From Heterotrichella gracilis (taxonomy: Eukaryota > Sar > Xanthophyceae > Tribonematales > Xanthonemataceae), in contig JAULBX010027052.1 in NCBI GenBank assembly GCA_032358255.1, positions 124,001 through 188,000 on the forward strand: 64,000 nt of DNA. Reading direction: 5' to 3'. Under the pieces are notes generated by a model that was not told where the DNA came from, did not search any database, and saw nothing but the letters and a program-made list of their open reading frames with translations. Each line of letters starts with the position of its first letter. Positions within the stretch are counted from its first letter, which is position 1. The translations under genes and the position numbers were made by a program. Shown piece by piece: positions 22,101-35,900 of this stretch.

Positions 22101-22493
22101 ACAGGGGGGAAATGAATGTTGGTGGGAGGGAGGGGGCTTGGGCCGGAATGCGGTGAGGAATACCCTGCTGGTAGGGATCCCTAGCAGTGCGGATCTTGAA
22201 CCCTAGGGAGTCAGGCAAGGGGGTGAGCGGGCATTGGAGCGGGGATGGCAGTCTTGGGTGAAACGATGCTCTGTGGGCGCAGCGTTTGCGATTACCATAT
22301 GCATGGATACGTGGCTGAGCTCGAAATTTAAGTGCAATTGTGGACTACATGTGGGCCAGTTGGGGTGGCTCGAGTCCAAGCACCCATTGAAGTCGTCCAG
22401 TGTTTAGGTTGTACAATGTGCTCACCAGGGCACGGAATCGCTTTCCACCCCTTCCTCCCGCAGCACCGCCGCTGCTGCCGCCTGCTCCTCCAT
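19170..22493 (-). CDS. CGI-58/ABHD5-like alpha/beta hydrolase (lysophosphatidate acyltransferase family)
   Basis: Alpha/beta-hydrolase of the plant CGI-58 type, 442 aa (Arabidopsis CGI-58 about 420), involved in lipid homeostasis. Family members are reported as lysophosphatidic acid acyltransferases and as lipase or phospholipase. Exons: 22426-22493, 22016-22096, 21401-21606, 20948-21111, 20534-20745, 19952-20117, 19170-19601; phases agree throughout. Landmarks: WRQTSHKEAVAAEKKLL; LPGYGAGLGFFFRNFD (oxyanion region); AVDHLGTGLSG; nucleophile elbow GHSMGGYLAA with Ser157 (the human protein has Asn); LIRFLGPWGP; FIYGEHDWMD with the acid; and NGGHFPFLDNP, which holds the HX4D acyltransferase motif (H346, D351). 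A charged Glu/Arg/Gly tail of about 70 residues follows the fold. There is no signal peptide or membrane helix. The start is the only ATG in the first exon. Which activity dominates cannot be read from sequence. Confidence 0.92.
20778..20860 (-). repeat. echo of the CGI-58-like exon 4 donor edge
   Basis: About 80 bases repeat the 3' end of the exon ending at 20948, including the ALAHPEE codons and the GTGGGTGG donor. They lie about 165 bases further into the intron. Single-base differences and a small deletion show decay. Confidence 0.85.
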
Positions 22494-23934
22494 GGCTTTT
22501 ATGGGGGACTGACCGGACCGCAGCTTCCGAAGCCAGGCCCGAGAGGGGCGTACCCTGGCCAGCGGGGACCACTAGGTAAACTGGAAAACTTGAGAAAAAC
22601 TGAGCTACTGGTGTTGGTGTACACGTTCGAAGAGAGTGCAATGATCTGGGTGACTTGGGGTGTTGTGTGCTTTGTTTTGTGTTGGTGTTATCTAAGATGA
22701 CAAACGTGAGTTTTGAGTGTACGTGATAGAGACACAGCAAAAGCACGTTCCAGGTTTCTACTGGTTGCGTATGATTAGCTCTTCGTCCGACAGGGTTTGG
22801 CAGCGATTGTGTGGAGAAGTCGAGGGGTTTATCAAACCGGGTTTTGTGGTTTTGTAACCCCGTCAACTCCCCGTTGTATTGAAACTATCATGCTTCCCAA
22901 CCTCGCATGCCTGGCACAAACCTGCTGCAGGCCAAATAGACTGATGAGACAGTGAGGTGTAGTAGCTACTAGGGCCCCATGTGGGCGGCAAGAAGGTGCC
23001 ACATGAACTGGGGTTAGTCCTCATCGTGGCAGTGCCATTACAGTGTACCGGCCCCCGGACATGTGCCAGCGGCGGAATGCCATGGTGTGATGTGACGTGG
23101 GTTGGCTGCAAGCGTTGGCTGTGATGCCTAAACCCTGTTGGTTTGAAGTAATACCAAAAGTTCTTAGTCCCCTGGGTCCCTTAGTCTCACCAAGTTTTCA
23201 CAAAGCGGCAGATGTCGCAGAGCAGCACAGAGACCACAGTGACCAAGAGCAACACCCACAGGGTGTCGACTCCTTAGAAGCTTGTTACAGATAGATTGGC
23301 GACTGCTTGGAGCTGCTGCAGCAGTGGTATACAGTGTTCAACTGTTGCCATCTAAGTGAACGCACCACTTGAAGACTGTGTGGAGAAGTACTTGCAATGC
23401 ACTGGACAGAGGACCAAGCGACAACTGATAGAAAACAGCGTGATGACTGAACAAAGAACCTGAAAGGTGCACGCATGCTTTTCAACGAAACAAAGAGTGC
23501 CTGTGCAAAACAGCCAGGGCCATGGTGTCCACAAGGAGAGTACCCCGTGCCTACTGACAACGGGTAAAATTTGCAGCGCCAGTGCTGGCTTGCACCCAGT
23601 AGGTGCGGGACATGCTGTCCAATGCACCTACAACCCTTCTTCAAGGGCCCAGCACCAGCACCATCCCAAGCAGGACGTGTGCAAAATTGCACTCCTGCCC
23701 TCTCAAGAGCCTTCAAGGGGGTCATAACAGCTCCACACGCAGGCGGGCGGTGCGCTGCCGAGACCCCATGCCCCTCCAAGGTGCATGCACCAGCTTTCAC
23801 ACGATGCATGATGCGCGTGGTGCGCTGCGAAGACCCCATGCCCCTCCAAGGGGTTAGCGTCAGCTCCACGCGGAGTAGGACGCGTGCGGAGCGCTGCCGG
23901 GATCCCATGCCCCTACAAGGGGGTTGCGCCAGCT
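22494..23934. other. intergenic: CGI-58-like upstream region and PSME4 3' region
   Basis: About 1.4 kb between the start codon of the hydrolase gene and the stop of PSME4, both on the minus strand. The PSME4-proximal end holds a tandem repeat (separate entry). TGTAA reads on the minus strand near 23283 as a possible PSME4 poly(A) site. No extra gene is supported. Confidence 0.6.
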
Positions 23935-23966
23935 TCACACAAAGTAGGAGGCGTGCGGTGCGCTGC
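23741..23966 (-). repeat. tandem repeat (about 4 x 65 bp) spanning the PSME4 stop codon
   Basis: Units of about 65 bases start in the last PSME4 exon (codons for SSAPHAS), cross the stop and recur three more times in the 3' UTR. Each unit holds a short inverted repeat built around CCCCTTG/CAAGGGG and the string GGGGCATGGG. Only the first unit is coding. Confidence 0.85.
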
Positions 23967-26900
23967 TGTCCATGAGCCTCTCCCACTCATCCTCCGAGAA
24001 CAGGCGCCGCGCATCAAGCAGGTCAGCCTGGGGAGGGGGAGGGGTTCGGCGGGGGTTAGGGATTAAAAAGTGGGGTTAACAATGGGAAAATGGGTTTCAA
24101 TCAGTTCCCACTCCTGCTTAAGGAAACAGGCAGCGCGGTACGCCTATATAGGCGGGGGACGAGGACAATTTAGGAGCTGGAAATTAGGGTTTAGAGGAGT
24201 TTAATCCTCTGCAAAAGGCATCACATTCAAAGCCTACCACTGCCGCAAAATGTGCATAATTTCCGTGCACCTCGCTTATTCATGCGTCCTCCTGAATCTC
24301 CCCAGGTTTTTACCCTGGTGGTGCGCACAGCCAGATTGTGCGTGGGCACTGGACCCTAAAATCCCAAACCCTTGACTCCTAGAAACCTATAGCACATAAT
24401 ATCTACAAAGCCTTCTCCCGTAATTCCCACCTGCTCGTGCGTCCTCCTGAACTCAGCCAGCGTTGCCGCAGCGGTGGTGCGAGCGGGGCCTGGCTGTGCC
24501 GCTGCTGCATCAGCCAGCGCCAGCAGCACCGGTGGCAGCCAGGTGGGGGTGGCGTAGGGGGAGGACAGCACGAATGCACGCAGGCCCAGGGCGGTGGCGT
24601 GGCGGGGGACGGCTGCGGCTGTGGGGGTTGGGTGGGTGGGCAGGCTGAGTACGTAAGTGGGTGGGTGGGTTGGGGCGATTAAGGGGAGGGCAAGCAAAGC
24701 TCGTAGAGGGAAGCGGGACTTATTTTCTGAGCTTGCACAAGTAAAGTGTCTATACCGGGGATGGGCTGTGGTGCTCATCCCTGCTTAAAAATGCCATTCC
24801 TCATCCATCACATCACAGCGCATCAAATTACATTCACTCCCCACCCCTGCAGAAATTGATGCCGTAAGGGACACATGTGTCTCCCACCCAACCCCTCCTT
24901 ACCTGCTGTATCCACAGCCACCTTTGCCTTCCCCTGCGGCCTAAACCTCCTCTTGCCCCCTTGGCTGCGCCCTGACTCTGCCAGGAATCGGGTGCGCAGA
25001 CCATCAACGGAGGAGGGGGGGAGACCCTTCAGCAAACCTGCAGGCACACGAGGACGGGGGTAATGTGTGGGGACAATACAAAGGTTTTAGCGTCTAGGGC
25101 CTAGGGTCTGTGTGGGTATGGTTACTAGACTTTAGGGTTGATTGTCTGAGGTTTCTGTGGATCAGACACTGCCAGGCAATGCGTGCACGGGGAGGTCACA
25201 AAAGGAGCGTGGGGGGCGCTGTTCAACCAACAACAACCAGCTCACTAACAAACCCTAGGGTCTAGCTCAGATCTGGCGTGGGGTCAAGACAGGCAGCAAA
25301 AACCCTAGGGTCTAGCTCTAGGGTTCAGTGTTGACTCAACCCCCCTCACCTGACAGCGATGTTGCCGCCAGCTCCCTCACCTCTGGCTTGGGGTCAGACA
25401 GGCAGGACACAACAGCCTGCTCAAGGGAGGCAAGCGCCTGCACGAGACAGGGAGGGTGTTAAATGGCATGTCATAGGAAGGGAAAATTAGGACCAATTTG
25501 TATCACATAGCCGCACGTTTTGTGCCGCTACATTCCCAGGTGGCACGCACAGTAGCTGATTACGGACCGCACATGACCCTGCCTTAGCTGCACACATTCC
25601 CAAACACCTTTCCTGTGAGTTTATGGCGTTGGGGAAGGTGTGCCATGCAGCGGTAACCCTTCCCTATCATTCTATGTTTTTCATGCATCTGTTCGTCCAT
25701 GTGTAGCGCATGCCTGAACCACACATACTGTGCACACACCACCGCCATGGCACACACTTGGGTTTCGGGCCCCACACACCAGGGTTTCAAGGCCGCACTA
25801 TTTCGAGTCTCATGCACCACACTGTAGCGTTCTTCTCGCACCTGCTCATCCATCAGCAGTGCGTGCCTGAACCACACATACTGTGCACACACCAGCGCAG
25901 CCGCACGCGCAGCCCAAGGCTCCAGCCCCGGAGCCGCAGCCAGGGGGGATAGTGCGGCTGGGAGCAGGTGGGGGGGGAAAGGGAGGTACTTGAGCAGTGC
26001 CAGGGCCTGTTTGGCCTCAAGCGCCAGGGGCTGGAGCTCAGGGGAGGGCATCTCCTGAAAGCGGGGAGGGGAACGGGGGTTGGCCAGGGGGCTTTTAAAA
26101 GAAGACAACGCTCACAGGTGACATACCAGGTTTAAACCCTATATTAGGTCCAGGGCTGACACTTGTCGCTACAAGGCATTCTCAGAATGGGGAAGAGAAC
26201 AAACGAAGTTAATATCGTTAAACCTCGCCATTCGCGGCAACTTGATTTCACAGGATGACGCCACCTTTGTTGCTAACATATTGCTTTTGCTACACCCCAC
26301 CTGGAGTCGCAGCAAGGGGGCGAGCGTGCGCACAAGCGTGGGGGTCAACACCGCCCCGTGGCCCCCCATGAGCGCCCGAATCACAAACTGGATGCCCACC
26401 CCCATGTGGGCCAGGGCAGCATCATATTCCTCCCCTGCACTCGCGCTCTCTTGCCCCCCTGGGATTGCATCCTCCAGGCATACAATCACCACGCTTTCCT
26501 CCGAGTCCCCATTTTTCACCTCCTCCCCTAGATCGGGGGAGAGTCGGGGTGTGGTGGAAGGGGAGGGGAGGGGGGCCTGCTGGGGCGAGATGGGCGAGCC
26601 TGCGGCTGGAAAACATAAAAGATCAAGAAGAAATGATATGAAATAACATCTCAAACAATCCTATAAACATATTGCACATGTGCCGAAAACCCTAAGAAAG
26701 TAAATGTAGTGGAAAAACTCTTTGCAGCACTTCATGAATAGGCGATTGAGGAAAGAAGATTCTGCACACAGACAGAGAGCATGACCCTCACGTCGGATAT
26801 GTTTCGTCAATATAATACCTACCTGCGGGAGGGAGGTCAGGCATGGGGGTGTCGATGGGGGGTGTTTCAACCCCCGTGCGATTCGCATGCGCGGTCACCC

Positions 26901-29900
26901 CAGCCTCTGAAGTTATTGCCTGCAGGGTGGCCTCCCCATTGCCCATCGTTATTTCCCCCCCATGCCTCTTGCCGGAGATGGCCTCAGCACCCGCCTGCAA
27001 ATAGAGGAAGCACTTTAATAAATGCGTATCTAGAAAAGACACAACCATAGTGCATTTTGATACACTACCTTAGAGGGAATGGGGAATGCAAGAGGGCAAG
27101 GCAATGAGGGGGAAGAGGGGGGGAGGAGGCGTGGGGAAAGCGCACGAGAGACATATCTAACAACAAAAGTGCACAGCGATGCAACTAGCTCCTACAAGGG
27201 TGAGTTCCAATTGAACAAGCCTTGCCGAGGGTAACACATGCAAACCGCCACTTCATGTGTGGTAAGTGAGTTTCCACAATGCATTCCACAAATGCAGCCA
27301 CACTACAGATGCCATCATTGCACATCCGGCGTCAAACAGCTCTACACTGGAACTGGTCATCGTATTTATTGACCTTGCGCCAGAAGGCCCTGCAATGGTT
27401 CACCTGCCCTTCTTGCATTTCTTAGGATTCTGGCCAGGGTTTGAGGCAGGGATAGGGTAGAGGGTTTCACCTTGAGGGCAGTCACCATTGCCTGGCACAT
27501 GTCGGCAGCAAGCTCCTGCAATGATTTCCCCCCGTTTGCCATCACCAGCACCGCCCCCTCTTCCTCCTCCATAGCCACAGGGGAGTAAGTGCCACTGGGG
27601 GGGAAACACAAGGGGATCAGGGGAGGGGTTTAGGGGAAAGGAAAGGGTTTTTTGAGGTTTTGCACTGGGGTGGCAAGACTGCACAGTTGGGAAAGCATGA
27701 CTTTTCCCCGATGTAACACAAAATATGGCCCACAATGCTCACCCACACAGGTAATGCATTTCAGATAAAGACTCTACCCTTGCCCATCCACAAAAATTCA
27801 CCCACGGACCTCCAGGTTTCATGCTTTGAGCCCTAGAACTTATGCTAAAGCCCCATGGAGTCCCAATTAAATATCATGCCCTGAGCGAGGATTTTCCTCG
27901 CACACCCACCTTGGCTCGTCGGCATCCATCTTCCCGGCTGCCTCCCTGGTTATTCCCCCCTCCTCCCCCCCAGAGGGCGGCGGCAGGCACTGCGAGACCA
28001 GCAGCTCGGCGCAGCGGGCCACACTCTGCCTGATGGCCTGGAAGAATAAAATAAGAAGATGAATAAGTATGTACCCAGCCTGTCCTTGAACAGGCGCGTT
28101 GGATAAGGATAGACCACTCCGTCTGATGGTCTGGGGAAAGGAGTTGGCAGTGGCGAGTTTCAGGAACAAGATGCGGAGGGGGGTTTGCGGCAGAAATCAA
28201 ACCCATTTGCGCGCAGGCCTCAGCGACTAAAATGAGCTATCAAGCTGCCATCCCCATACGCTAGTTATTGTGTCATCCAACACCATGTAGGACGTGGTAC
28301 AAGGTGCAGCAATCAACTGCAAACAGACGGATTACCTCACCATCGCCGTCCTGGTCGTTAACTCTTCCCATGGAGGATAATAGATAATACAATTGCATTG
28401 TCCCACGGAATATTGGTTTCAGATCGCCCCCAGCCACCCCCCTTACCTCCCCAGGCACTGTCATCAACCCTTGGAGCTGATCAAACACCCCCCTCCGGAA
28501 CGCATCCACCACCGCCCCACCACCACCACCAGCCGCACCACCCTCCACCTCCGCCACCTCCTGCAGGCAGTGGCTGGTGTAGCGGAGGCGCTTGATGATG
28601 GTGGCGGAGGGGGGCGAGGGGGTCAGCGGGGACGTCACCAATGACAAAATGTCAGAAGCGCCTGGGAGGGGAAGACAGGTAGAATGATTACCCGCACAAT
28701 GCATTACAGTGCATGTGCATCACTGTGCTCTCCACGAAAGTGAGCGAATCTCTTCTATCATTTGCTTTAGACATTTTTAATGTGGATTTTAATAATGGTA
28801 CCGCACATGACAACGGACCAGCAACCACCCATCACCCTCACACAGGCACCTCAGGCGGGGTGATGTGTGAATAGTAGGACAAATACGCAGCCAGTCCCCC
28901 ACCCACCTTGCTCATCGCCTGCCCTCATGAGCCCCCCCACCCCGTATCTCAGCGACACCCCCCACACATGGCTCAGGTCCAGGGGGGAGGAGGTGATGGA
29001 GGAGGAGAGGAGGTCGCACAGCCAGGCGGACCAGGCAGGGGGGTCGGTGCCTGCAAATGGGGTGGGAGGGGTGGAATCGGTGCATGCAGGGGGGCGGCAC
29101 TTATAGGGTCAACAGAGACCAGCGGCTGCGCATGAAAAGAATGACAGTGATTTGTCACCGATACCAATATCAGCTGCCATGTCATCAGTGGCTATGGGTA
29201 TACATTGCTCAATTGTCGCATTTCGGTTGGTGAAAGCATCACAGAAAGTTCTTATCACCAGTCAAACGCACACACTCAACCGTCGCAAACCATCCCACAC
29301 CCACTCACCCTCCACCCTCCACGGCGCCCCACTCGCCACCAGCCCCCCAAGCGCCTCGGCAGCTGCGTAGGTGAGGGGGCGGTCGTGGTCCTGGGGGCGA
29401 TCCGTCAAAGCCCTAGTCAAGGGTTCGCGCATGGCGGCCAGGGTGGCGGCTGGCGCAAGGTGGCCCAGGGTCTGCGGGGCAAGGATGGGAAGAGGGTTTT
29501 CAGTAGGGTTTCGGCACACTTATGTCATCACAAAACCATCGGCAGCCTCTGTGAATACAAACAGAATGGGTGTAGCCAACAACAAAAGCAAGGCAAAAAA
29601 AGGGGGTTGGCGTACCTTGAACAGCGCCGCGTGCTGCACCACAAAGCTTCCGTCCTCAATGGCACCTGGCGCACCCCTGCCAACCGGCCACCGCCTGAAC
29701 ATGCACAAGGTGTTGATGAGCATTCAGGTTGTATATGAACATGAATGTGGTGTTCACCACCTACATTGTGCCTGCGCACCGCTCTGCACACTCAAACTAC
29801 ACCTAAATCCTTACATCTACATACGTACAAAACTTGCAAAAGCCCTGTAATTTACCTGAACATGGCGAATGTGCCCGCCACGCTCGCCACCACCGACTCA

Positions 29901-32900
29901 TCCCTGGATGACCGCAGCGCCATCATGCGTGCCCTGATGCTGTTTCCCCCCTGGCCCCCCTCCCCCTCGGCACTGTGCACGTGCGCAAGCTGCTGGAGGG
30001 CGGTGGCGGCCAGGGTGGGGGTGGCGGTGAGGGTGGCGGCGATGGCGGCTGTGACGGCGGCGGCCTGCAAGGGGGGTGGGTGGGGGTGGGGTGGTGAGGG
30101 AAGGGGAGAGGAAGGTTTCCGATGGCACCAGCCTATCGTCTTACGTTGTAGACAACACTGACGCCTGGTATGGCATGGCCGGTGCACGCAGTAAAGTAAG
30201 CACAATTCAATGGATTGGGCGAACATTGCCAAGGGAGTATGCAGTGTAATGGGTACAAAAAGGTGATGCTAGTAGATATTGGGGATGTTTTGTATACACG
30301 CCAAGGGTGAACCACTGGCAGGGAGCTCAATTGCCTGCTATGCCACACTAGTGTACCATGTGTAGCGTGGCTGATGGCCGCATTACCAGCTATGGGAAAT
30401 GACCCTCATACACCATACATCCCTGCCCACCCACCTCCTCCCCGCTCCTCTTCTCGCTTTCCTCCCCCAGCACCCCCAGTCCCAGCATCCCCAGCGTGCG
30501 CAGCGGTCCCTGGGATGCCCCCAGCAGCCCCAGCCAATGGCGCGCTGCCGTGGCGCCAGCTGTCACCTCCCCAGGGGGTGGGGGCTGGGTGGTGAGTAGG
30601 AAGAAATTGGCCATGAGGGCGTACCGCCAGTGGAGGGGAGGGGTGGCTGTGGGTGCGGTGGCGGTGGATAGACCCGCGATGAGGCGCGCGAAGGCGGGGT
30701 GGTAGGTGGCGGTGGGCTCCTGCGGTGGAGGTTTTGCAGGTTGGGGGTGTTTGGGGTTTAGGGTTACACGAGCTGGTCCAAGTGCCTTGGACATGCATGT
30801 GGTGGGTGCAGAGAGTAGGAAAGGAGCTGTAGTGCAATCCTCCCTGAGGCTGTAATGCTTGGCCAAACATTTACCCACAAGAAACCATGTCAATAGGGTG
30901 GGAAATGGTGTTGCCGAGGGTTTAACCAACCCCCTCACTCCCCCGCACACACCCACCTCCCCCACCACCATAGGTGGCCTGATGAGCCTCAGTGCCACCG
31001 TCAGGAAAAGCGCGCTGACTGTGTCTGGTGCGCTGGCGCTGACGTGGCAGGAGGATGCAAGCAGCGCCGCGGGCAGCGCCGCCGCTGCGCCTGGGTATGT
31101 GGACAGGTGTCGCCATGCGGGGCGGCATGTGAGGAGCATGTAGGCCCCAGCGAGCAGGCCTTCGCTGGCGTCAGGGCCTGCGGGTGGGGCGTAATGGGTG
31201 TGGGGATGGGGCGGGGGTAAAGGGGCGCATGTGCAATTGCAGGGGTCCCATTGTGGGAGCCATGCATCAACCACAGGAAGCAAGGGCCACACGCTCGACA
31301 AGAAGTAGCGCATATACCTGAGAGCGTAGAGATTCAATATTTGCATGACCACATCACACACACACAGAGCTCGCAAATCCAACCCTTCTTTTCCCTTGCC
31401 TTGCCCCAGATACACGCCCCAACTCATCCCTTCCCCGCCCCTCACCATTCCCACCCCCCGCCCCCTTCGCTGCCGCCGCAGCAGCAGCAGCCGCGGCATT
31501 GGCCGCCGACGCCAGCATGGCCTCATGCAGCTGCACCTGCAGCTCCTCGCTGACGTCAGCATCCAGCAGCGCCACGTCAGCGCTGATGTCAGCATGCGCC
31601 AGCTCAGCAGGGGGGATGGCGTTGGCCAGGGCGCGCAGGGCGAAGGCCACCACCGCGGGGACAAGGCAGGGGAAGCGTTTTATTGCGCGCTCCACCAGGG
31701 AGGCGGCGCGATCCCTGACCAACTTGTGGACAAGAGAGGGGGTGTGGTGAGCAACTGTGTATTGGACATAATTCCGACTGTGGCAAGTCAACTATCAACC
31801 CTATTGCATTTCTTTTGTGATTGTGCACCATGGCTTGAAGGCTGTATACGCGTGAGCCCAGAATGGCGCAACAACAACAAAGAAGCCTTAAACCTAGACA
31901 AATCCCTCCCTCAACCTTATCTAGGATACAGCACATGCACCAACCCCCCCACCCTTACCAGGTAGCTGTGCACGCTGAGCCTCAGCGCCACCCCCACCAT
32001 CCGCCGAACCTCCACCGACACATCCCCCACCGCCAGCGCAGGCAGCGAGGGGGACAGGAAGGGGCGGAAGGAGGCCTGGGAGGCGCGATACAGGAGGTGG
32101 AGGTAGGTGCGCTCAACAGCAAGCCAGCGGGGGCGGCGGCGGCGGAAGGGGAACGTGTTATCGGGGTCCAACCCAACCTGCAGGGGAGGTAATGGGGGGG
32201 AGTTTAGGTTTGGTTAGGGTATTCCAGCGGGGGCTGCTGCGGCGGCGGGGAACGTGTTATCAGGTTCAAACCCAACCTGCAATGGAAGGATTCTTTTCAA
32301 AGTTTGTTGAGGGGTTTCTGTGACCTCGGGATCCGCCACCGCGCTGTCACCATTTCTTTAGGGTTCAGTTGGAACCTTTTCACTCATTTCTCAATGCACC
32401 ATCCCACATTGCACAAACCCATATCTCACGAACATCAAAACCCTCAGGCTGGAGTCATTCAACCCTAAGGAACTCCCGCGCACCTCTCTGTACAGCACCC
32501 CGCTCACTGCAGGCTCAGCAATCGCACTGTCATCCGCATCCCATGCCGCCTTCCCCTGCGCCATCTCACTATACTCCCCCTGACCAATGCTCAGCACCGA
32601 GTCGGAAACCCTAAGCATCAGCCCTAGGGTTTCGCTGTCCAGGGCGCCGGCTGCTGCTGCTGCTGCTGTGGCCAGGGCGGTGGCGGCGGTGGCGCGGGCG
32701 GTGGGGAGGGGGATGGGGGGCCCAAGCTCGCCAACCAGCGTGAGGGGGGTGATGGAGGGGGATACTGGAGGGGAGGAGAGGGGAGGGGGGCGGGGTGAGT
32801 GGGTTGTGGCAGAGATGGGTTTGGGAAGCAGCATTGCATGTGCGTTTGAAAAGGTCAATAAGACAACAAATCAAATCAGACACACAAACACAGAGGCTGC

Positions 32901-35900
32901 AGCAACAAGATTCTATACCAAGCGCTACAGCAAGTGCGAACAATCCAGGGTTCAGGGTTTAGGGTTTAGGGTTTTAGGGTTTGGGGTTTTAAATTTTGCG
33001 CCGCACCCCCCTGCGCCACCCCGCAGTCCCCAAGCGTGCTCCTCGCCCCCCCAACCACCCCCTCCACCTCCAGCAGCAGTGCCCTGAGCTCCTCCCTCAG
33101 GGGGCGCGTGACAGCGGGGACGGTTGCAGGGGAGGTCAGCAGTGCGGCGATGCGCTCACAAGGCGCCAGCAGGTAGTGGTGCACCAGCTGGGTGGCAAAC
33201 TCGATCTGCGGGTGGGTAGGTGGGTGGGTGGGAAGGGTGTGGCAGGGGAAGTGACTGGTGGAGGGGACGGAAGACATGGCAGCGGAAACACAAACGTAGA
33301 AAGCAGAATGGCAATGTACCATACGACACATGTAACTCGAACATGAACATGAACAAAGGGAGGAGCATGCGACTGTGAATATCCCCCCAATCACATCTTC
33401 CCAAAACCCCAAATTGCACGTGCATCTGTTGTGGAATCAATCCTTGGCCCTTCAAGATTCTTCCATCCCCCTCACCTCCTGGGGCGAAGGCACATGCCAG
33501 GTAGGCCTGGTGGCGCAGCCTGTCCCCTTGCGATCCACCCAGGGCTCAATGAGGGTCCCCTCGGGGGTGGACATTGCGTCTGGGGCCCCAAATTGGTCCA
33601 AGGGGTAGTACGACACAAGGGCGCCCATGAGGGAGGTTAGCAGCTTGGAGGCGGCGTCCTGGATGGGCTGCGGTGGGGGTGGGGGGGTGCGGTTGGGTGG
33701 GGAATGATGGTATGGTGTGAAAGGTGGTGGTGGTATGGGACATTGGCTGGTAAGAGTGGATGGTGAGTGGAGGGGATGGATGGCGATGGGTGCATGTAAG
33801 GTTGGGGTGCATAGGATGGCAGTGGTTGGGGCGGTGATGCTTTGAATATTAGTGGGACGAGTGCGGAGAAAGGGAATGCATAGATCACAGCAGTATTGTG
33901 ACCCTCCTGCTGCGCTGCTGCAACCGCTGATGCCACCGCTGCTCCTGAGTATGGCACACCCTCGTAATCCAGAAAAACCCTAGTAGTGTATAGTAAACCC
34001 TAAACCCTCACCTGTGACCTGCTTGCGAAGCATGCATCCATTGCCGCCACCAGGCTTTGCCTGAAGGGCATGATAGCTGTCCCCATGTGGAATACCAGGG
34101 AGGAGATGAGGCCCAGGTGCCAGCGCAGGGTGGACTCCTGGACCTGAGGAGGATGGGGGGGTGAAGGGGGGGATTTTAGGGACCAAGGCGCCGGGTGTTG
34201 GTGATGGCGGTGGTGGTGGGGAGGCATGCTCACCAGCTACATACAAAGTCTGCGTAATCAACCCCTACCAGGCCATTATCAACCTCACAAGCCCTAGCAC
34301 ACACCTAAATGTGCAGCTCGAAGATGACGGAAATCACTGGAAAAACCAAGTACATCTTTACATTGTCCTTGACTTGCAGCATTCCAGACCTATCCTTGCG
34401 CAGCCCCTCACCTTTGACGGCGCCCTCCCCTCCAGCCCAGGCAGCTCCCCCTGCAGCGCCTCCAGCAGGGGGGAGAGCATGCAGTCAGCGCAGGCGGGGG
34501 GGTCGGCCCACGCCGCGGCGTTGCACAGCACCGACACGTCAGCCGCCACCGAGGGGAGGGTGGTGGTGGTGATGAAGCGGGCGGTGAGGCGCAGCAGGCG
34601 TGCGCGGGGGTTGGGTGGCAGGCGGCACACCAGCAGCTCCACCATGGGCCTGCGGGTGGTAGGGTGGTGGTGTGGTTGCGTGGCGGTGTTGGGTGTGGTG
34701 GTGGTGAGTGTTCTCAAGAGCTGCTGTGTGGGATTGCTATCTGTACTGTACAATGTGGCGTTTGGAGCAGGGTTTGCCAATAGGGTATCAACATCAACCA
34801 ACCAGCATGCACAAACAAACATAACAATAAATAGTGGACCATGCTTGTAAAAGGATACAAAAGGCTTAGAGGAGTTTAAAAGGAAGGCCACGTGCATGGA
34901 CATCCTTGATGGAAGCACATGCAAGCTGTGCCACCTCTGCTTAAGACGCGCGAACCCAGCAAGCCAATCATATAACGCCCCCTGCGCTGAATACCATTTC
35001 CTCCCCTCCCACCTGAACATGGAGTTACCCCCCATCAGGAAGGACGCCCCACTTGACTCCGCCTGCCTGCCCTGGCCCGAAACGTGCTCGGGGGTGTCCA
35101 AATTTGTCAGAATTGCAAAAATTCTGGCCATGAGCTCCTCCACCCAGTCATCGCAATACAGCGGGAGCTGGCCGGGACCAAATTCGCCCACCTCCTCGCC
35201 CCCACATTCCTGCACAAGATGAAAAGAGTATTACGACCCCTTTGGGCAACTGATAGCGGGACCTGGCCGGGCCCAAGTTGGCCCACATCCTCTCCGCCAC
35301 CCTTCCTGCATAATTAATGAGATTAATGTGATATTGATATAATTACACGCCCCTCAGCAACTCCCGTCCAACGCTGCCAATATATATATGATTGTGGAAG
35401 GCTGACTGCCAATCCTGCCTCATTTGCTGAAACAATGAAATCCTGGCCAACAGATTGTACGGGCCATGCCCATCAATTCCCGAAAAACCACCATCATTGC
35501 AGCCGCCACAGCAACCCCAATACCACTACGCAAGTACCCTCGCACACCTTGAGCTCCCCCACGCACGACAGCACCGTGCAGTAGAAGCGAAACACCGCCA
35601 GCGTCTTGGGAGGGTCATTGGCATCAATCCCCGGGAGAACCGCCATCACCGCAGCAGCCACAGCACCCGCAGCTGACTCAGCAACCCCCCCTGCCCCCTC
35701 CCCTTCGGCTTGGTTTCCCGCCTCCCCCCCTGCCGCCCACCCCGCCAGTAGCAGTGGTCGTGTGCACATGCCCAGGGTGGTGATGGCGGTGGCAAGCTGG
35801 TGGGTGGCGGTGAGGGTGGCGAGGGCGGCCTGGGGGTGGGGGGTGGGGGTCGAGTGAGGCGGGGTTTATTCAAGGTGGGGTGTGAGGAGGAAAGGTCTTT

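Noticed and set aside
30390-31664. Single 424-codon minus-strand open frame as a separate gene
   Set aside because: It contains PSME4 exons 19 and 20 joined through an intron that happens to be open. Donor and acceptor at 30957/30719 and family length support the spliced form.
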